64,000 nt of DNA, taken from NCBI GenBank assembly GCA_018873225.1, contig JAEILZ010000003.1, positions 3,596,001 to 3,660,000 of the forward strand, read 5' to 3'. Below the pieces are notes generated by a model that was not told the DNA's origin, made no database searches, and saw only the letters and a list, made by a program, of their open reading frames with translations. Positions 33,529 through 45,780 of this stretch are shown in pieces. The translations under genes were made by a program, and so were the position numbers. The stretch comes from [Phialemoniopsis] sp. UDSM-2020. Taxonomy: Eukaryota; Ascomycota; Sordariomycetes; Thyridiales; Thyridiaceae. Numbering within the stretch: position 1 is the first letter of the stretch; every line of letters starts with the position of its first letter.

Positions 33529-34353
33529 TTCTTCTGATGAGAGAGATCCTACGGATGGAGCTCAGATGAAGCTGTAGGCAATGCGCGGGGAATTGCTTGT
33601 ACGTTGAGGGTGCTGGTATCTTACACAGCCCACCAGACCCGAATCGGTGAGACGAACAACAAAGACAGTGAAAGCTAAGCTCCTGAATGGGAGGCTCCTA
33701 CTGATGACAGACTCATGGGAGGTTCGAATGAAGACAGCGCCAAAATAAAATACAGTATATCGAAATAAGATCGAAGCTACGAGGCAAGCTCACAGCAGCG
33801 CGACAAAGAGTCATGACGAGGACAAACGGGCTCACCCAGAGACGTTATTCGTTCTGCCTTTCTGGCTGCGCCGCCCGTAGCTACATGAGCTGGTGTGCCA
33901 GGTCCGGCCGAGTTTAGTGTTGTGTTGGGCGCCGCTGGTGTGCTCTAGCCGCGACTCTACGCCGGCTGGGACCTGGTTGAGAGGATGTTACGCAAGCGTT
34001 ATTCGGTCTCAATGGTTGCTTTCGGGGTTTGGCAGTGACAAGGTGCCTCGTAAAGGCTGTAATCAGACCCCCTAGCGCCCCCCAAAGTACGTGGGCTGAG
34101 CATGTATGCAGCAATTAAGCACCGCGCTAATGCAGTAAGATTCACTGGTAGACATGGTTCGATATCAGGTACTCATTACTTCTGTCACTTGCGCAAAATC
34201 GAGCTTTGTCGTTTCCTCTCAGAGTAGCAGATACCTACACGCTTCTTGCCAGACGCGGTTCTCAGATTCGACAACCGCGTCGCAACCACCCCGACAACGT
34301 CCTTCTTCTCATGGTGTGGGAAGAGAGTACTCTACTCTACAACAACGGGCATC
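33529..34353. other. Divergent region between transcription factor and ORC5
   Basis: 825 bases with both promoters. No supported gene. Confidence 0.5.
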
Positions 34354-36002
34354 ATGGCCAGTTCTCTGCAGCTGCCTGACCCAGCGCAGTATGCAGACCT
34401 CCTTCAGACATTTCCGGGCCGAGAGCAGCAAGCAAAGGCGCTTGCGACGCTCATCTATGTATGTGCCCAATGACGCCTGATACACCTTATTTGGTTACGA
34501 TCGGTTGCTAACAGCTCCCAGCCAACGGCCGCACCATGCCAGAACCTCGTGATCTACGGCTCCGAGGCGACGGGGAAGAGTACATTGACGGAAGGGCTTC
34601 TGCGGGCTTTCGCCGAACGTAGGCACGACGACCAACAATTGCCGGTCACGGCAGCATCACCCGAGCTCCGGTACGCAATTGTAAGTAGCATCGAATGCGT
34701 TACGGGGCGTCATCTCTTCGAGCGAACGGTCAGCGAGGTAGCCAGTGCATTACGATGGGAGAACCCGGCAAAGCGCTGCGAGAGCATGGCTCAGTTGACC
34801 GTTGAACTGTCTAAGATGCTTAAGTACGTCGAGAGACCAGACTCTTGGCGCTTTGTTCTGGTATTCGATGCCATTGACCGCCAGAGAGAAGCCCCGGCAA
34901 CATTGCTACCTGCGCTTGCAAGGCTGTCAGAAATTGTACGTTGGTCAAGCTTCGTGCCTTGTTGGAGGCAGCATCCTATAACATACCTCGATGTACTGAC
35001 CTTGACCCTGCTTTGCAGATACCAAACCTGACGACTATCTTTATCCTCACCTCCCCGCCCGCATCTTTTCTCCGTACCTCTTCCGTCCCACACATTCACT
35101 TTCCCAACTATACAAAGCCCGAGTTTATGCGGATATTATCGACCACACCTCCAGCAACGCTTGCAAACACCACTGCTGAAGGAACATCAGAGCTCTGGTC
35201 GCGTTTCTGTGGCGCCGTTCACGACTCTCTGACCAAGTCCGCCGCCCGGACACTTCCAGCCTTGAGGCAAGCCTGTGCGGCGTTATGGCCTCGCTTCACA
35301 GCGCCCGTCCTGGACGGGACGTACTACGCCCGCGACTTCTCCAAGCTCCTCATCGCTTCCCGCGTGCACTTCCAGGACGAGTCGCTCCTCGACCCAGGTG
35401 TCATCGCACTGCCTCCCAAGGACAGCTCTTCCACACCACGTACTCCTTCCGCGCCGTCCACTCCCTCCCGGCGCGCCAACCTCCTCTCGATCACCCCACA
35501 GAAGCCTTCTGTCCAGCACAAAACCCCAGACTTGGCCTCTCTACTGCCAAACACCGCCCGCCTTCTCCTTCTTGCTGCCTATCTCGCATCTCACAACGCG
35601 CACAAGCACGATCTTACCCTCTTTTCTACGCACTACCATGGCCGCAAGCGGCGTCGTGGTGGACTACTCGGGGGCTCCCGTCAGCGTAGTAAGCACCGAC
35701 GCATCGCCCGTAAACTCCTGGGCGCACATGCTTTTGTCTTGGAACGCATGATGGCCATCTTTGCGGCTGTACGGAACGAGTGGGTGGTCGACAACCTGGT
35801 GTCGGCCCACGGCGGCACCATGGACTGCGACGTTGGTATGGCGATAGCGACGCTGTCCAGCTTGCGATTGCTTGTCCGGGTCGGTGGTGGCGGCGATCCG
35901 ATGGACCGAGGTGGCAAGTGGAGGGTCAACATCGGCTGGGAGATGGTCAGGGGCTTGGGAAGGAGTATGGGCGTTGAGGTGGAAGACTGGTTAATAGACT
36001 AA
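34354..36002 (+). CDS. ORC5: Origin recognition complex subunit 5
   Basis: Orc5 is an AAA+ subunit of the six-part complex that marks replication origins and loads Mcm2-7. Exons 34354-34458, 34522-34935 and 35019-36002 give 500 aa. The N-terminus matches the family (FPGREQQAKALATLIY), followed by the Walker A GSEATGKST (about residue 50), the ORC-typical YAIVSSIECVTGRHLFE, and a Walker B-like WRFVLVFDAIDR. After the second intron come IPNLTTIFILTSPP and the C-terminal winged-helix region with LLLLAAYLASHNAHKHDLTL, then a basic stretch (HGRKRRRGG). GTAAGT inside exon 2 at 34680 is not used as a donor because the reading through it encodes conserved residues. An insert rich in Ser/Thr/Pro lies near residues 275-305. 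Confidence 0.95.
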
Positions 36003-36241
36003 TAGACAGCCGGGAAAAAATTTCCGTACTGACACGGCATGAACAAGACAAGCATAGAGCTTTTGACATCAAGATTTGAGACCTTTACGCATGCGAGTGA
36101 GTGAGCCTCAAGAGGCTAAGGTTCTCTCTCCTGTTGGTTTACTAATGTACAAACCGCTACAACCTGAATGACGCATTTTGGAGAACCATCAACCATGCCC
36201 AAATTACGCCGTGCTCCTTGTGCTTCCTTCTTACACACTTT

Positions 36242-38146
36242 TTAGAACCTATACTTGGTCTCCTTCTTCTTGGTGTCCCCTCCGCCTCTCCGCTCCTCGT
36301 CCCTCTTTTGCCTCTTCCGGCTCTCCTGCGCAATCATCTCGCTCAGGTCGTCGTCGTATTGCCACTGAGCACCGACGCCCTCCTCCTTGGCCCCCTGATC
36401 GAACTTGCGCCGCAGCTCGTCCTTGCTGATTCCGTCGTGGCTCTGCAGCGCGTCTGGGTCCAGCGCGATGTCTACGTCGCCCGGCTTCTTGCGCTTGCGG
36501 CCGCTGTCGTCATCCTGGCCCAGGACGGGGACGCCTCCCGCGCCCTTACCCTTGGACAAGTCGTAGACGCGGTCGCTGCCGAAGAAGCCTGATGCCTGGG
36601 CCTGGCGCTCCGGCACGACGGTGTAGGCTGACCGCGGGTGCTCCTCGGTCTCGTAGCCTTGCCGTTGCTTGCGGAGGTCGAGCTCCCCAGCCAGACTGCT
36701 CTCGACGCCGCTGGGGGCACCGTAGTCACCTGGCACGGTGCTGGCGTAGCCCGCTGGCGTCTCGAGTCCGCCTGGAGTCTGTAGACCGCCGGGGATATCG
36801 TCGGCGTCTTCCTCATCCTCCTCCTCTTCCTCTTCATCGGACTCCTCCTCTTCGGACTCCTCTGCCGGCGGCTGCAGCTCACCCCATAGGTTCCTCTCCA
36901 CGGGCTCCCCACTGGGCGGCTGCTGTGCTTGTGGTTGCTGGGCCTGGGCGGCGTTGGGATTGCCAGCGAGAATACCAAAGATATCACCACCGTAGATGGG
37001 CCTGTTGTATTCGTCCAGTGGCGGCTTGCCCCATTGGCCAGGGCCAAAGCCCCAAGCAGCACCTGCCGGTAATGGTGCGTTGAGGCCAGGGATCTTGAGG
37101 GAAGGATAGGAAGGTGGCGGGCCTATCCGCTGTTGCTGAAGCAGCCAAGGCGGCGGGAAGCCTGGTTGAATGCCTAGCGCGTCCCTCAGGGCCTCGCTGA
37201 CCTCACCAGCCTTGAAATGGCGATAATCAGCCTCCCACTCCTTGCCCTCATGGTAGACGTCGCCGAACCTCGTCAGCGACGGCTTGGTCTGGAAACGGAA
37301 GAAGGCATCGTAGAGCTTTTGGTAGTCAATGTCGAGTTTTCCCATCTTGGGCTGTACCCTCTCGCGTTGCTTCTGTTTCAGAGTCTGTTCGGCTTGCTTT
37401 TCTAGGACGGCATCGCGCATCTCGGTGATACCGGTTTCGGCGATGAATTGAGGCAGCTTGAAGGGTGGCTTTTCGATACCCCTCTTGCTTGACAGATATT
37501 CTCGTTTCAGGGACCAGTGCGTGGGCACTGGGACGATATTCCTCTGTGCCTTGATCTGCACAAGCATACGGGGGTCGGAAGAGGAGACATCGTGCCATTC
37601 CACCACTTCTGGGTTCCTGACCAATGCCTTCAGCTCAGCAATCGACAGCTTGTTGAGCTTCTTGCGCTTCTTCTTGGACAGCTTGGCCTGCCCTTCCGCC
37701 TCCTCATCTTCGTCGGGAATGTCGTCGTCGTCGCCGAAAAAGACCTCGCCCTTGTTGCCCGCATTTGCCTCTCGCGCAATTTCATCATCCTCGAGGCCTG
37801 TGCCAAATCGCGAAAAGATGTCTTTGTAAAGCGCGAAGGCCGGGTCGTCATCGTCTACAGACACGTCGACGGGGCCGTCTGCGGGTATCTCGGCGGGTGC
37901 CTCGGGGTCCTTCTTGACTTCGAGCTCGGTAGCATTCTTCTCTTCCTGGGCGCCCTCGGCGGCGCCGTCCTGCTCGTCGACAGTGCTTTCTTCGCCCTTT
38001 GCGGCAGCCTGGACACGAGCAGTAATGTTAGTCGGGTGCAAGGCAGGATGAGCGGGGACATCTCGACTGACCTCGGCCTTTGCTTTCTTCTCTTCCTTCT
38101 TCTTGGCCCGGCGCATCTGATTCTTGGTCATCTTCTGCGCCGCCAT
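36242..38146 (-). CDS. CUS1: U2 snRNP splicing factor SF3b subunit 2 (CUS1/SAP145)
   Basis: Part of the SF3b complex that anchors U2 snRNP at the branch site. Exons 38146-38072 and 38008-36242 give 613 aa; the 63-base intron has a CTAAC branch site and would otherwise read through in frame. The start MAAQKMTKNQMRRAKKKEEK is Lys-rich. The DUF382 core is visible: WHDVSSSDPRMLVQIKAQRN, VPTHWSLKREYLSSKRGIEK, PPFKLPQFIAETGITEMRDA. The PSP domain reads YPSLKIPGLNAPLP, WGFGPGQWGKPPLDEYNRPI, YGGDIFG. An acidic low-complexity run (EESEEEESDEEEEEEDEED) and disordered tail follow. A GTG-started upstream extension is rejected. Only one intron, short and phase-neutral, so intron retention would insert 21 residues. 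Confidence 0.95.
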   Translation of the reverse strand: MAAQKMTKNQMRRAKKKEEKKAKAEVSRDVPAHPALHPTNITARVQAAAKGEESTVDEQDGAAEGAQEEKNATELEVKKDPEAPAEIPADGPVDVSVDDDDPAFALYKDIFSRFGTGLEDDEIAREANAGNKGEVFFGDDDDIPDEDEEAEGQAKLSKKKRKKLNKLSIAELKALVRNPEVVEWHDVSSSDPRMLVQIKAQRNIVPVPTHWSLKREYLSSKRGIEKPPFKLPQFIAETGITEMRDAVLEKQAEQTLKQKQRERVQPKMGKLDIDYQKLYDAFFRFQTKPSLTRFGDVYHEGKEWEADYRHFKAGEVSEALRDALGIQPGFPPPWLLQQQRIGPPPSYPSLKIPGLNAPLPAGAAWGFGPGQWGKPPLDEYNRPIYGGDIFGILAGNPNAAQAQQPQAQQPPSGEPVERNLWGELQPPAEESEEEESDEEEEEEDEEDADDIPGGLQTPGGLETPAGYASTVPGDYGAPSGVESSLAGELDLRKQRQGYETEEHPRSAYTVVPERQAQASGFFGSDRVYDLSKGKGAGGVPVLGQDDDSGRKRKKPGDVDIALDPDALQSHDGISKDELRRKFDQGAKEEGVGAQWQYDDDLSEMIAQESRKRQKRDEERRGGGDTKKKETKYRF

Positions 38147-39012
38147 CCTTGCTGTTGCGGCTGCGGAGAGCGCAGACAGCTCGCGTCGACTCTTGTTGTG
38201 AATTTGCTTATTCCGTAGATGGTCGCAGTCTGATGAAAGTAGGCGATTCGTGCGTGTCACTGCTCGCGCCGTACAGAGGTAATGCAGTTGCGCGAAGCTG
38301 TGTGGGCTATGGTTGTTGGTGAAGCCTTGTTGTTGCTAGTGCCTTTTCCCAAAAAGGTCAATCGAAATTTTGGAGCCTCAACTCGCCTAATTTTGGGGCG
38401 CTGAAGCTCAAAAGCCAGTGCCAGCACACCAGACCAGGCTTGGGGAGGATCCACCAAATCATATCCCAGTAGCGCTAGTGTAAGGGAATTCAGGAACTAC
38501 CAAACGACGTTAGAGGCAGCTAAGTCACATGCATTCTGGGCGTACTGTCAACCACCAGAAGTGACGGCAAGGTACCTGTCAGCCGAGTCGAAATTTAGAG
38601 CTTGCCTTACTCGAGTCGACTTTATCAGCGCGTGCTATCCAGTTACATGTCCAGAATTGCCCACCCGTGTTCAATCAGCGATCTTGTAATTTCCATGTCA
38701 AGTACATGGGTTGGACTAACGTCGCTTGGTTGGAAATTGACGCAAGACAGAAATCCTTCCAGATTTCTTGACTTTTGTAACTCACTTGCCTCGAGTCGTT
38801 CTCTTTGTTTGCCCGTCGCATGTGCCATTGCGAACATGACCCTCGCGACCATCCGATAATACCACAATTCGGGAACCGTCGACAGAATACGAGGCAATGT
38901 CCTATTAGACGGCTCTTGTGCGACCCTCTTTTCAAACAGCCTCCTAAATCCCCTTCCCACCCCTCCAGACTCTTCCCCTCTGCGACACAATCCTATACCC
39001 TCGAGGGCCAAC
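38147..39012. other. Divergent region between CUS1 and SLY41-like gene
   Basis: 866 bases with both promoters. Short ORFs (for example 38602-38859) have no support. Confidence 0.5.
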
Positions 39013-40772
39013 ATGCCGCACTCGACCTCCCCTCGTCCGTCCGCACGGGCGAGATCGACGAGTCGCCCTCCCGCCATGAAGCAACATGTTGGCTTTGCAG
39101 ACGACGAGCAGGAGGCGACCGAGAAGTTCCCCGACTTTGATACACATGTCAATGGAACGGCCTTTCACCCGTACGGCGTGAATGGCCATGCCAACGGCGC
39201 ATTGCGACCCGTCGATCGATGGCAGGCTGCCAAAGACAGCCACACACGGGCAGTACGGTGGGGTCTCGATGAGCCGCCATCGCACTCCAAAGGACACAGG
39301 TCTCATAAGAGGCAGCCTTCTCTAAGTGATGCGATACGGACAATACGGACGAGAAATGGCAGTATGAGCCAGAACGCCCACGAGATAGCCGATGCTCTCA
39401 AGGCACCCGTTTCGGCCAAGCTGATTGTACGCTCCATTGATGTTTCGCTTCATGTTTGCACTTTCCAAATACTGACGCATTGTGGTTGCAGATACTCTGC
39501 GTGATGTGGTACGCCTCGTCCGCGCTGACCAACACCTCTTCAAAGTCGATATTGAATGCCTTTGCGAAACCGGCGACGTTGACCATGGTTCAATTTGCCT
39601 TTGTGGCTTTCTTCTGCATACTACTCTCATGGTTGGCGACGATATTCCCGACTCTGAGAACGACGATACCAGCATTAAAACATGGCATCCGTTATCCTTC
39701 GCCCGAAGTGCTCAAGACCACATTGCCCCTGGCTGCCTTTCAGATCGGCGGCCACCTGCTGAGCTCAACCGCCACTGCAAAGATTGCCGTATCCCTTGTC
39801 CACACGATCAAGGGACTCTCCCCCTTATTCACCGTCTTCGCCTACCGCTTCTTTTTCGACATTCGGTACCCCACCGCGACGTATTTGTCGCTGATACCTC
39901 TGACCATGGGTGTCATGCTCGCCTGTTCTGGCAAGCACGCGTTTGGGGGCGAGCTGCTGGGTATTCTCTATGCCCTGCTGGCCACAATCATCTTTGTGAC
40001 CCAAAACATTTTTTCGAAGCGACTCTTCAACGAGGCGAATCGTGCCGAAGCCGAGGGGATGACGGCCCAGTCACGGCGATTGGACAAGCTCAACCTACTC
40101 TGCTATTCTTCTGGACTTGCGTTCCTGATCACCGGACCCATCTGGTTTTGGAGCGAAGGCATTGACATCATTGGCGACTTTCTCTATGACGGTTCGGTCG
40201 ATCTCACCGCGGGCCCGGGGACGTTCGATCATGGAAGGCTGTTTGTCGAGTTTGTCTTCAACGGCACTTTCCACTTTGCCCAGAACATCCTAGCATTCGT
40301 GCTACTGTCGATGGTCTCGCCCGTGACCTACTCGGTTGCGAGTCTCATCAAGCGCGTATTTGTCATTGTCATTGCACTGATATGGTTCCGAAGTCCCACA
40401 ACAAAAATGCAGGCCGTGGGCATCGCTCTGACATTCTTTGGTCTTTATCTCTATGACCGTACCAAGGAGAGCAAAGCCGACCGCCGGGCAATGTCCATGT
40501 CAGAAACCAAGGAGTCATTGCTGCCCCTCAACACCAAGCACGCCACCTCGGCGGGCCAGAACGGCTCCGTCTTTGAGAGCCCTGCCGCTCTGTCAGCAAG
40601 TCCCCATCCATACACCAACGGCTATGCGTTACCGACAGGCAACGACAATAAGAAGTCCGACGACCGGGGTCTGCCACAGCCTGGAGGTGTTAACAATGTT
40701 ACTTGGATGGCGCCCGGAACAAAGCAGGAAGATACCTGGCGGGATGCCGACAAGCTTGCGGGCAGGGCATGA
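39013..40772 (+). CDS. SLY41: SLY41-like drug/metabolite transporter (triose-phosphate transporter family)
   Basis: Predicted 564 aa from exons 39013-39426 and 39492-40772. After a 135-residue cytosolic, Ser/Arg-rich N-terminus come about ten membrane helices in the nucleotide-sugar/triose-phosphate arrangement: ILCVMWYASSALTNTSSKSI, MVQFAFVAFFCILLSWLA, AFQIGGHLLSSTATAKIAVS, VHTIKGLSPLFTVFAY, LLGILYALLATIIFVTQNIF, and LSMVSPVTYSVASLIKRVFV. The STA.AKIAVSL.HTIK.L.PLF segment is typical of the TPT family. Yeast Sly41 sits in the ER/Golgi and suppresses loss of Ypt1; substrate is not shown here. The C-terminus is cytosolic and disordered. The intron falls at the start of the first membrane helix. 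Confidence 0.9.
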
Positions 40773-41637
40773 ATTGAATTTCGACGATATGAGCATAGAA
40801 TTCTTTATTTGGATGGGCGGTTTTGTCACGGCTAGAGGAACGGCTACTTCTCGTACAAATTTCAAGTCTTTCCTGTAGACTTGGTCTGTCTATATGCTGG
40901 GGGTTTTTACTTCGCGGATGGGACCACTTTAGCCTCCCTCTACTGTACCTCTGGCTTGATGGAAGGCGTCTACCGGCGTTGGTATTGTATGATAAAGATG
41001 AGTGATCCAATTTTCGGAATGCATGGGACGGAGCATCAAGGTAGCGGTGACTCCTGTGAGAGTACGTGTACGAGACTTGTCACCACATCTCGGAAAGGGA
41101 TGCCAATGGCGTCCGAGGCCTGCTAATAGAATTATTACCTGGGTATCACCTAGAAACACTGCTTACTTGTGTGAATATCACTGTCCGTCACCGATCGATG
41201 CTACATGTGAGGCACATTCCCAGGTTCAAGGTCTTGGTGGCTTGCGGTTGTGATGTATTCTATTAGCATTCAATCGATCTCAGACACCCGGGTCTCTCCA
41301 GTGGCTGATCTTGGCACCGGGGCACAGCTTCCAGGGGGCCTGCACTCACTAATGCCGGTACCCGTTTTTTAGTGTTAGGCAGCACAGGGCTGATCTCGAT
41401 GACTACCCCCACCACAAGTCCATCACTCCATCCCCATCAGCAAGCTTCAGCTTTTGTTAGCCAGCCGGTGCCACGCCCACCACCTTCAACTCATCATCCA
41501 CTCACTCCATCCCCTGCGTCGCAAACTCCGAACGCTTTTTCAAATTTTCATTTCCTTTGTTGCACAACATCCCTTTTCATTCGCGCGGACATGCAGCTGA
41601 AGCGCTGCACGTGAGGATACCCAGCGCATCGAGCTTC
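40773..41637. other. Intergenic between SLY41-like and F-box-like genes
   Basis: 865 bases, same strand genes. Holds the promoter of the F-box-like gene. No supported gene. Confidence 0.5.
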
Positions 41638-43980
41638 ATGTCCCTCCTGCCTCCCGTCATCAAGAGCACTACCATGAAAAATCGAGCCTCCACCGCGGGT
41701 CCGCCCCGGCGTGCTCCACCACGAGCTGTCAAGTCTCGTGAGGTCGCCTCCGCTGGCACATCGGCACGCAACCCGTCAAATCGCCGTGCTACACGAAGCG
41801 CGGCTACCCAGGCTCACAGCGCGCGGGGTGCCGACGACGATGACTCTGAATCAGACGCCGAGTCTTCAGATGCGAGTGACGACTTTGCGTCTACCTCTCG
41901 TCCCGCCAAGCGTACCCGCGCACCCGCCCGCAGGGCTGCACGGGCTGCAAAACGGCGGCGGCTACGTGCAGATGACGACGAAGACACAGATGATGATGAT
42001 GAGCTGACCCAGGCTCATGATGACGGCGCATACCTGTCGCCATCCTCGCACGATGATGTTGTTCGCACAGCTTCGGCGGCTGTTGTAGCCAGGATCCGAA
42101 AGGGTAGACCTACTACTCGAGCTGCCAAAGTTCAGAAGTCCCCGTCCAAAACAACACCAAAGAAGGTGATGCAAACAGCGAAGGCTGCCCCAGCCGTGTC
42201 TGTCACCGAGGACAAGATCATTCCCCCTTGGAATACTTTGCCGTACATGATCCTTGTGCAGGTCCTTGCGTACGCCTCGGCGCCATTGGACGACATTGAC
42301 CTTGTACGTTGGCTATTGGCCACAGGCAGGCTATGTCGTGCATTTGCCGAACCGGCCTTGACAGTGTTGTACGAGTTACCGCCGATTTTGGCAATGTCTA
42401 TGGCGCACAACCTAAGCGCGCAGCTGCAGACTCCCCCTTCAGAGACGATGTTCAACTACCGCCAAAAGGTCGAGGCTCTATCTATCGAGATCGGGGCCAT
42501 TGCGACCCACACGTACAGAGGCCGACACCTTGACATCATGGCACTGATTGCGGATTGTCCGCGACTTGTCGACATCAACTTGTATCACTATAAGGACTCT
42601 GCACCATTTCGCGGTCTCGACGATAATCTGAAGTGGACCTACCCGCCCGCCTTGCTAAAGGCCTTGGGATCGACCGAGTCTGGGCCTGTTGAGGACAAGT
42701 TACCACTGAGACTGAGAAGCTGGCGGTGGAACAGGAGAATGATGACCCAGGAGATGTCATTCGATCACCTCAGAGATATGCACGCGTCCCCTTGCTTCAG
42801 TAACTTGAGGAGCATGGCTTTCGTCAATTACCAGCGCCCGTCCCTACGGGCTAGGAATGCCGAGGACCCTGAGATTGTTGCTCAAGATCAAGCAGCCGCT
42901 GAAGGCTTGGCAAGTTGTATCAATGCTTTGCCGGGCCTCACTCACCTATCGATCGAGTCCTCGACTGCAGCGAACGAGATGCTTCTTCCACTTCTGCCGA
43001 AGCAGTTACAACACCTCGAGCTTATCAATTGCTGGGATGTCACAGCGGAGCATTTTTCCGAATATTTGTTGACGCACGGCCACCAGCTGCGTTTCCTGAC
43101 GTTAAACCACAACCAGTCGCTCAGTCTCGAGTTTCTTCCGATTCTCGGGGAGGCCTGTCCCAACCTGCGCGCTCTTCGCATGGATCTGATGTACTACAAC
43201 CATCACGAGTTCTACAACGACTCCAATCCGCTCTATCCTCATCTTCTGTCGGAGAGCCAGATTCCCAAGTGGCCGCGCAGTCTCCAAGTCATCGAGTTGG
43301 CACATATGCGCAAATGGGACGCACCAGCCGCCGAGATGTTCTTTCAGTCTCTAGTTGATAGCGCGCCGAACCTTCCAATGCTACGGCACCTCGCCATCAA
43401 GGCCATGCTGGATATCCCGTGGCGTCAGCGCAGTGAGATCCGTGACAAATGGGTAGCTCGCTTCGATACTGTCTTTCAGCGCGAGAGCGCACCGCCCAAA
43501 CCTGTTCACGGTCTACGTGTCGACGAGGCTCAGGAAGCATCGACACCTCCCAAGAAACGTACTGAGCCAACTGTGGACTTTACGCCGTCTCGGCGGAGTA
43601 ATCGCATTGCAACCGTTTCCTCGCGGCCATCATCACGCAGCAGTAGCACTGCGCGAGGCCTAAGAAAACTAGAAGCCGAGACTTTCTCGTATCGAGAGCC
43701 TGACAGCGATGAGGGCCTGGAAGACTCGGAGTCGGAGGCGGAAGATGAGTCCTCACCGGTCAGTGACGGTGAAGCGGCCAACACGGCTGAGGAAGATGGT
43801 CAAGATGACGAGAAGTATGTTCACGGCATGTGCGAAGTGGTGGACATTCGCTTCGATAATCAAAAGCCAAGAGAGGAACAGTTCGGCATGGATGACTTCC
43901 TGGACAGCGAGAACAGCAATTCGGATGCTGAGTGGGCGAGCGACAACGATGAGGACGGTGATGTTGAGTATGCTTGGTGA
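41638..43980 (+). CDS. F-box-like/leucine-rich-repeat protein
   Basis: Single exon. The first in-frame ATG at 41638 gives 780 aa (a later start at 41671 is possible). The first 190 residues are disordered, with very basic Arg/Ala stretches (RAPARRAARAAKRRRLRADD) and acidic runs, so nuclear location is likely. An F-box-like helical segment follows at about 196-250 (PPWNTLPYMILVQVLAYA, then RWLLATGRLCRAFAEPALTV). From about 280 to 620 there are leucine-rich-type repeats (LPKQLQHLELINCWDVTAEH, HQLRFLTLNHNQSLSLEFLP, CPNLRALRMDLMYYN). This layout suggests an SCF ubiquitin-ligase substrate receptor, with Skp1 binding the F-box and the repeats binding the target. The F-box is weak by eye. The C-terminal 150 residues are acidic. 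Substrate unknown. Confidence 0.8.
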   Translation: MSLLPPVIKSTTMKNRASTAGPPRRAPPRAVKSREVASAGTSARNPSNRRATRSAATQAHSARGADDDDSESDAESSDASDDFASTSRPAKRTRAPARRAARAAKRRRLRADDDEDTDDDDELTQAHDDGAYLSPSSHDDVVRTASAAVVARIRKGRPTTRAAKVQKSPSKTTPKKVMQTAKAAPAVSVTEDKIIPPWNTLPYMILVQVLAYASAPLDDIDLVRWLLATGRLCRAFAEPALTVLYELPPILAMSMAHNLSAQLQTPPSETMFNYRQKVEALSIEIGAIATHTYRGRHLDIMALIADCPRLVDINLYHYKDSAPFRGLDDNLKWTYPPALLKALGSTESGPVEDKLPLRLRSWRWNRRMMTQEMSFDHLRDMHASPCFSNLRSMAFVNYQRPSLRARNAEDPEIVAQDQAAAEGLASCINALPGLTHLSIESSTAANEMLLPLLPKQLQHLELINCWDVTAEHFSEYLLTHGHQLRFLTLNHNQSLSLEFLPILGEACPNLRALRMDLMYYNHHEFYNDSNPLYPHLLSESQIPKWPRSLQVIELAHMRKWDAPAAEMFFQSLVDSAPNLPMLRHLAIKAMLDIPWRQRSEIRDKWVARFDTVFQRESAPPKPVHGLRVDEAQEASTPPKKRTEPTVDFTPSRRSNRIATVSSRPSSRSSSTARGLRKLEAETFSYREPDSDEGLEDSESEAEDESSPVSDGEAANTAEEDGQDDEKYVHGMCEVVDIRFDNQKPREEQFGMDDFLDSENSNSDAEWASDNDEDGDVEYAW

Positions 43981-45780
43981 AAGGAGATAGAGGTGTGTAC
44001 GGTACTTAGTACAATGGTTGCCCAAGGGTGGGAAAAGGGACGGCGAAAATGGAGTTTGGCATCGGACACGGCAATTGCTTTGAAGATCTGGCTGGACTTT
44101 GCATGAGATACCTACCTGGAAGGATGGTTTGCATGAATTAGCAATGGGGCTACGGAAGAAGAGGCACATCGGAATGTACAGCGGGAGCTACATTCTAGCA
44201 ATGGCTACATTGGCAAGTAAGAGAGTGGTTGCTGGATGCTCTGCATTCATCAACTTTGCAGAGTCCCGATGACGGACTTATAGTAATACATGCCCATGGG
44301 CCCACGCTGGAGAATGGTGTGGATGAGCATGTGCGTATAAAGTCTATAGGCATCAGGTAGACTTTCTGAATGCTTGAGAATGAAACCACGTTCCTTGTCC
44401 CGTAAAGTTTGAGCTGACTGCACTCAGTAAGAATGGGGCCTCCGCCCACGAGAGTGGTATTTGATGCTTCTCTGTACGGGCATGGCGTGTAAGTGCAAGC
44501 GAGAGGCCAGTCTTGTCAAGATTGGATTGGAATGATTTCCAGTTGTCGATAAATAGTGACATATTAGACAGTGTTTATGCAGTGCCTTATGATGGTACCG
44601 TCCTACCGCGCCTGCACTAAGCGGGGCTGACCAGGCCGGACACGTGAGGGCGAGGTCGTTGATTGGCAAGCGCAGGGCAGGGCGGTCTCCGCTCGTGGTG
44701 CGTCCCTGCCCCGGCTGGGCAGCCGCCAATGCCAGCGTTCTTGAGTGGGCACCCTTTTTTTCTGGGTCGTTGTTGCTGCTACTGCACGCGTCTCCCCTGG
44801 TTTTCTTGCGCCAGGACAGGACCGACGTTCACTTTCACTTTCTGGCCATGAGGATGCGCCGTCGATATCTCTCATCTCATTGCGCATCACGAGTGCATCA
44901 CTGCTCGTGATCCAAAAAAGAGAGGCCGAGGGTCCTGCATCACCGTGTGCCCCGTCTTTTTCTTTTCATTTTATCTCCCTTTTCTCCTCATTTCATCCTT
45001 GTGTTTCCTCGTTTTCCTATATCCCTGCGTCACCTCGATACCCATCAAGAACACGCACACGCTATCCCGTGCCGTGTCCCGTTCTGACAACGAAGAAGGC
45101 GCCTGCCATCTCGTCGTCTTGTAACGCTTCATTTTGAGCCCGTCGCTGTGAGGCAAGAGAATGGCAACACGCGCCAGCACTCACATCGCATACAGGGGCT
45201 TCTCAGCGATATAAGACGGCACAAAACTCACGCGCCGGCTGTGGCTCTCTGCGCTCATCTCACGGGATCCTCTGGTTCTCATAGTCATCCCCCTATCGAG
45301 GTTCTCGCCCAACATACGACGCGCATTGCGTTGGATACTTGCATCGCAAGCTACGAGGTCCCTCGAGACGAGCATCGTCCCTTACGGAGTTTGTTCGTCA
45401 CGCTTCTGGCAGCACCTACTCCTGTTTGCGCATTTCCCCTGGCGTTATTCACCTGCATTGCATTGCATCAAAAGCACTCGCTCTGACGCATCCGGCCTTT
45501 TCGCACTCTGTCCTACACCTATTCACAAACTAGGCTGCCTGGACCGCCTTGTCTCTGGTGAGGGATATCGATCTTCCGGGACTCTGTGGCTCTCTCTTGG
45601 AGGTCCTCTTCTTAGTCAGCCACGTCCGCTTTTGTCACAGATCTCGGCCCTTGTTGCGGTCGTCACGGCCATCAGGAGAAAGCCTTGACTGGCCCTTTTC
45701 TGTCTGATTTTGAGCTCAGATCAACGCACGTGCCGGGGTCGGCTTGTCGTCACTGCCTGCTCACCTGCTCCACCACAATC
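43981..45780. other. Long upstream region of SUZ12
   Basis: 1.8 kb between the F-box-like gene and SUZ12, on the same strand. The right part is pyrimidine-rich (about 44950-45060) and may hold a long leader with upstream ATGs. Short ORFs are unsupported. Confidence 0.45.

Noticed and set aside
34680..34690. GTAAGT donor inside ORC5 exon 2
   Set aside because: Reading through it gives the conserved YAIVSSIECVTGRHLFE segment, so it is coding.
38147..38260. N-terminal extension of CUS1 from a GTG
   Set aside because: Nuclear fungal genes start at ATG, and the extension has no family similarity; ATG at 38146 fits the Lys-rich family start.
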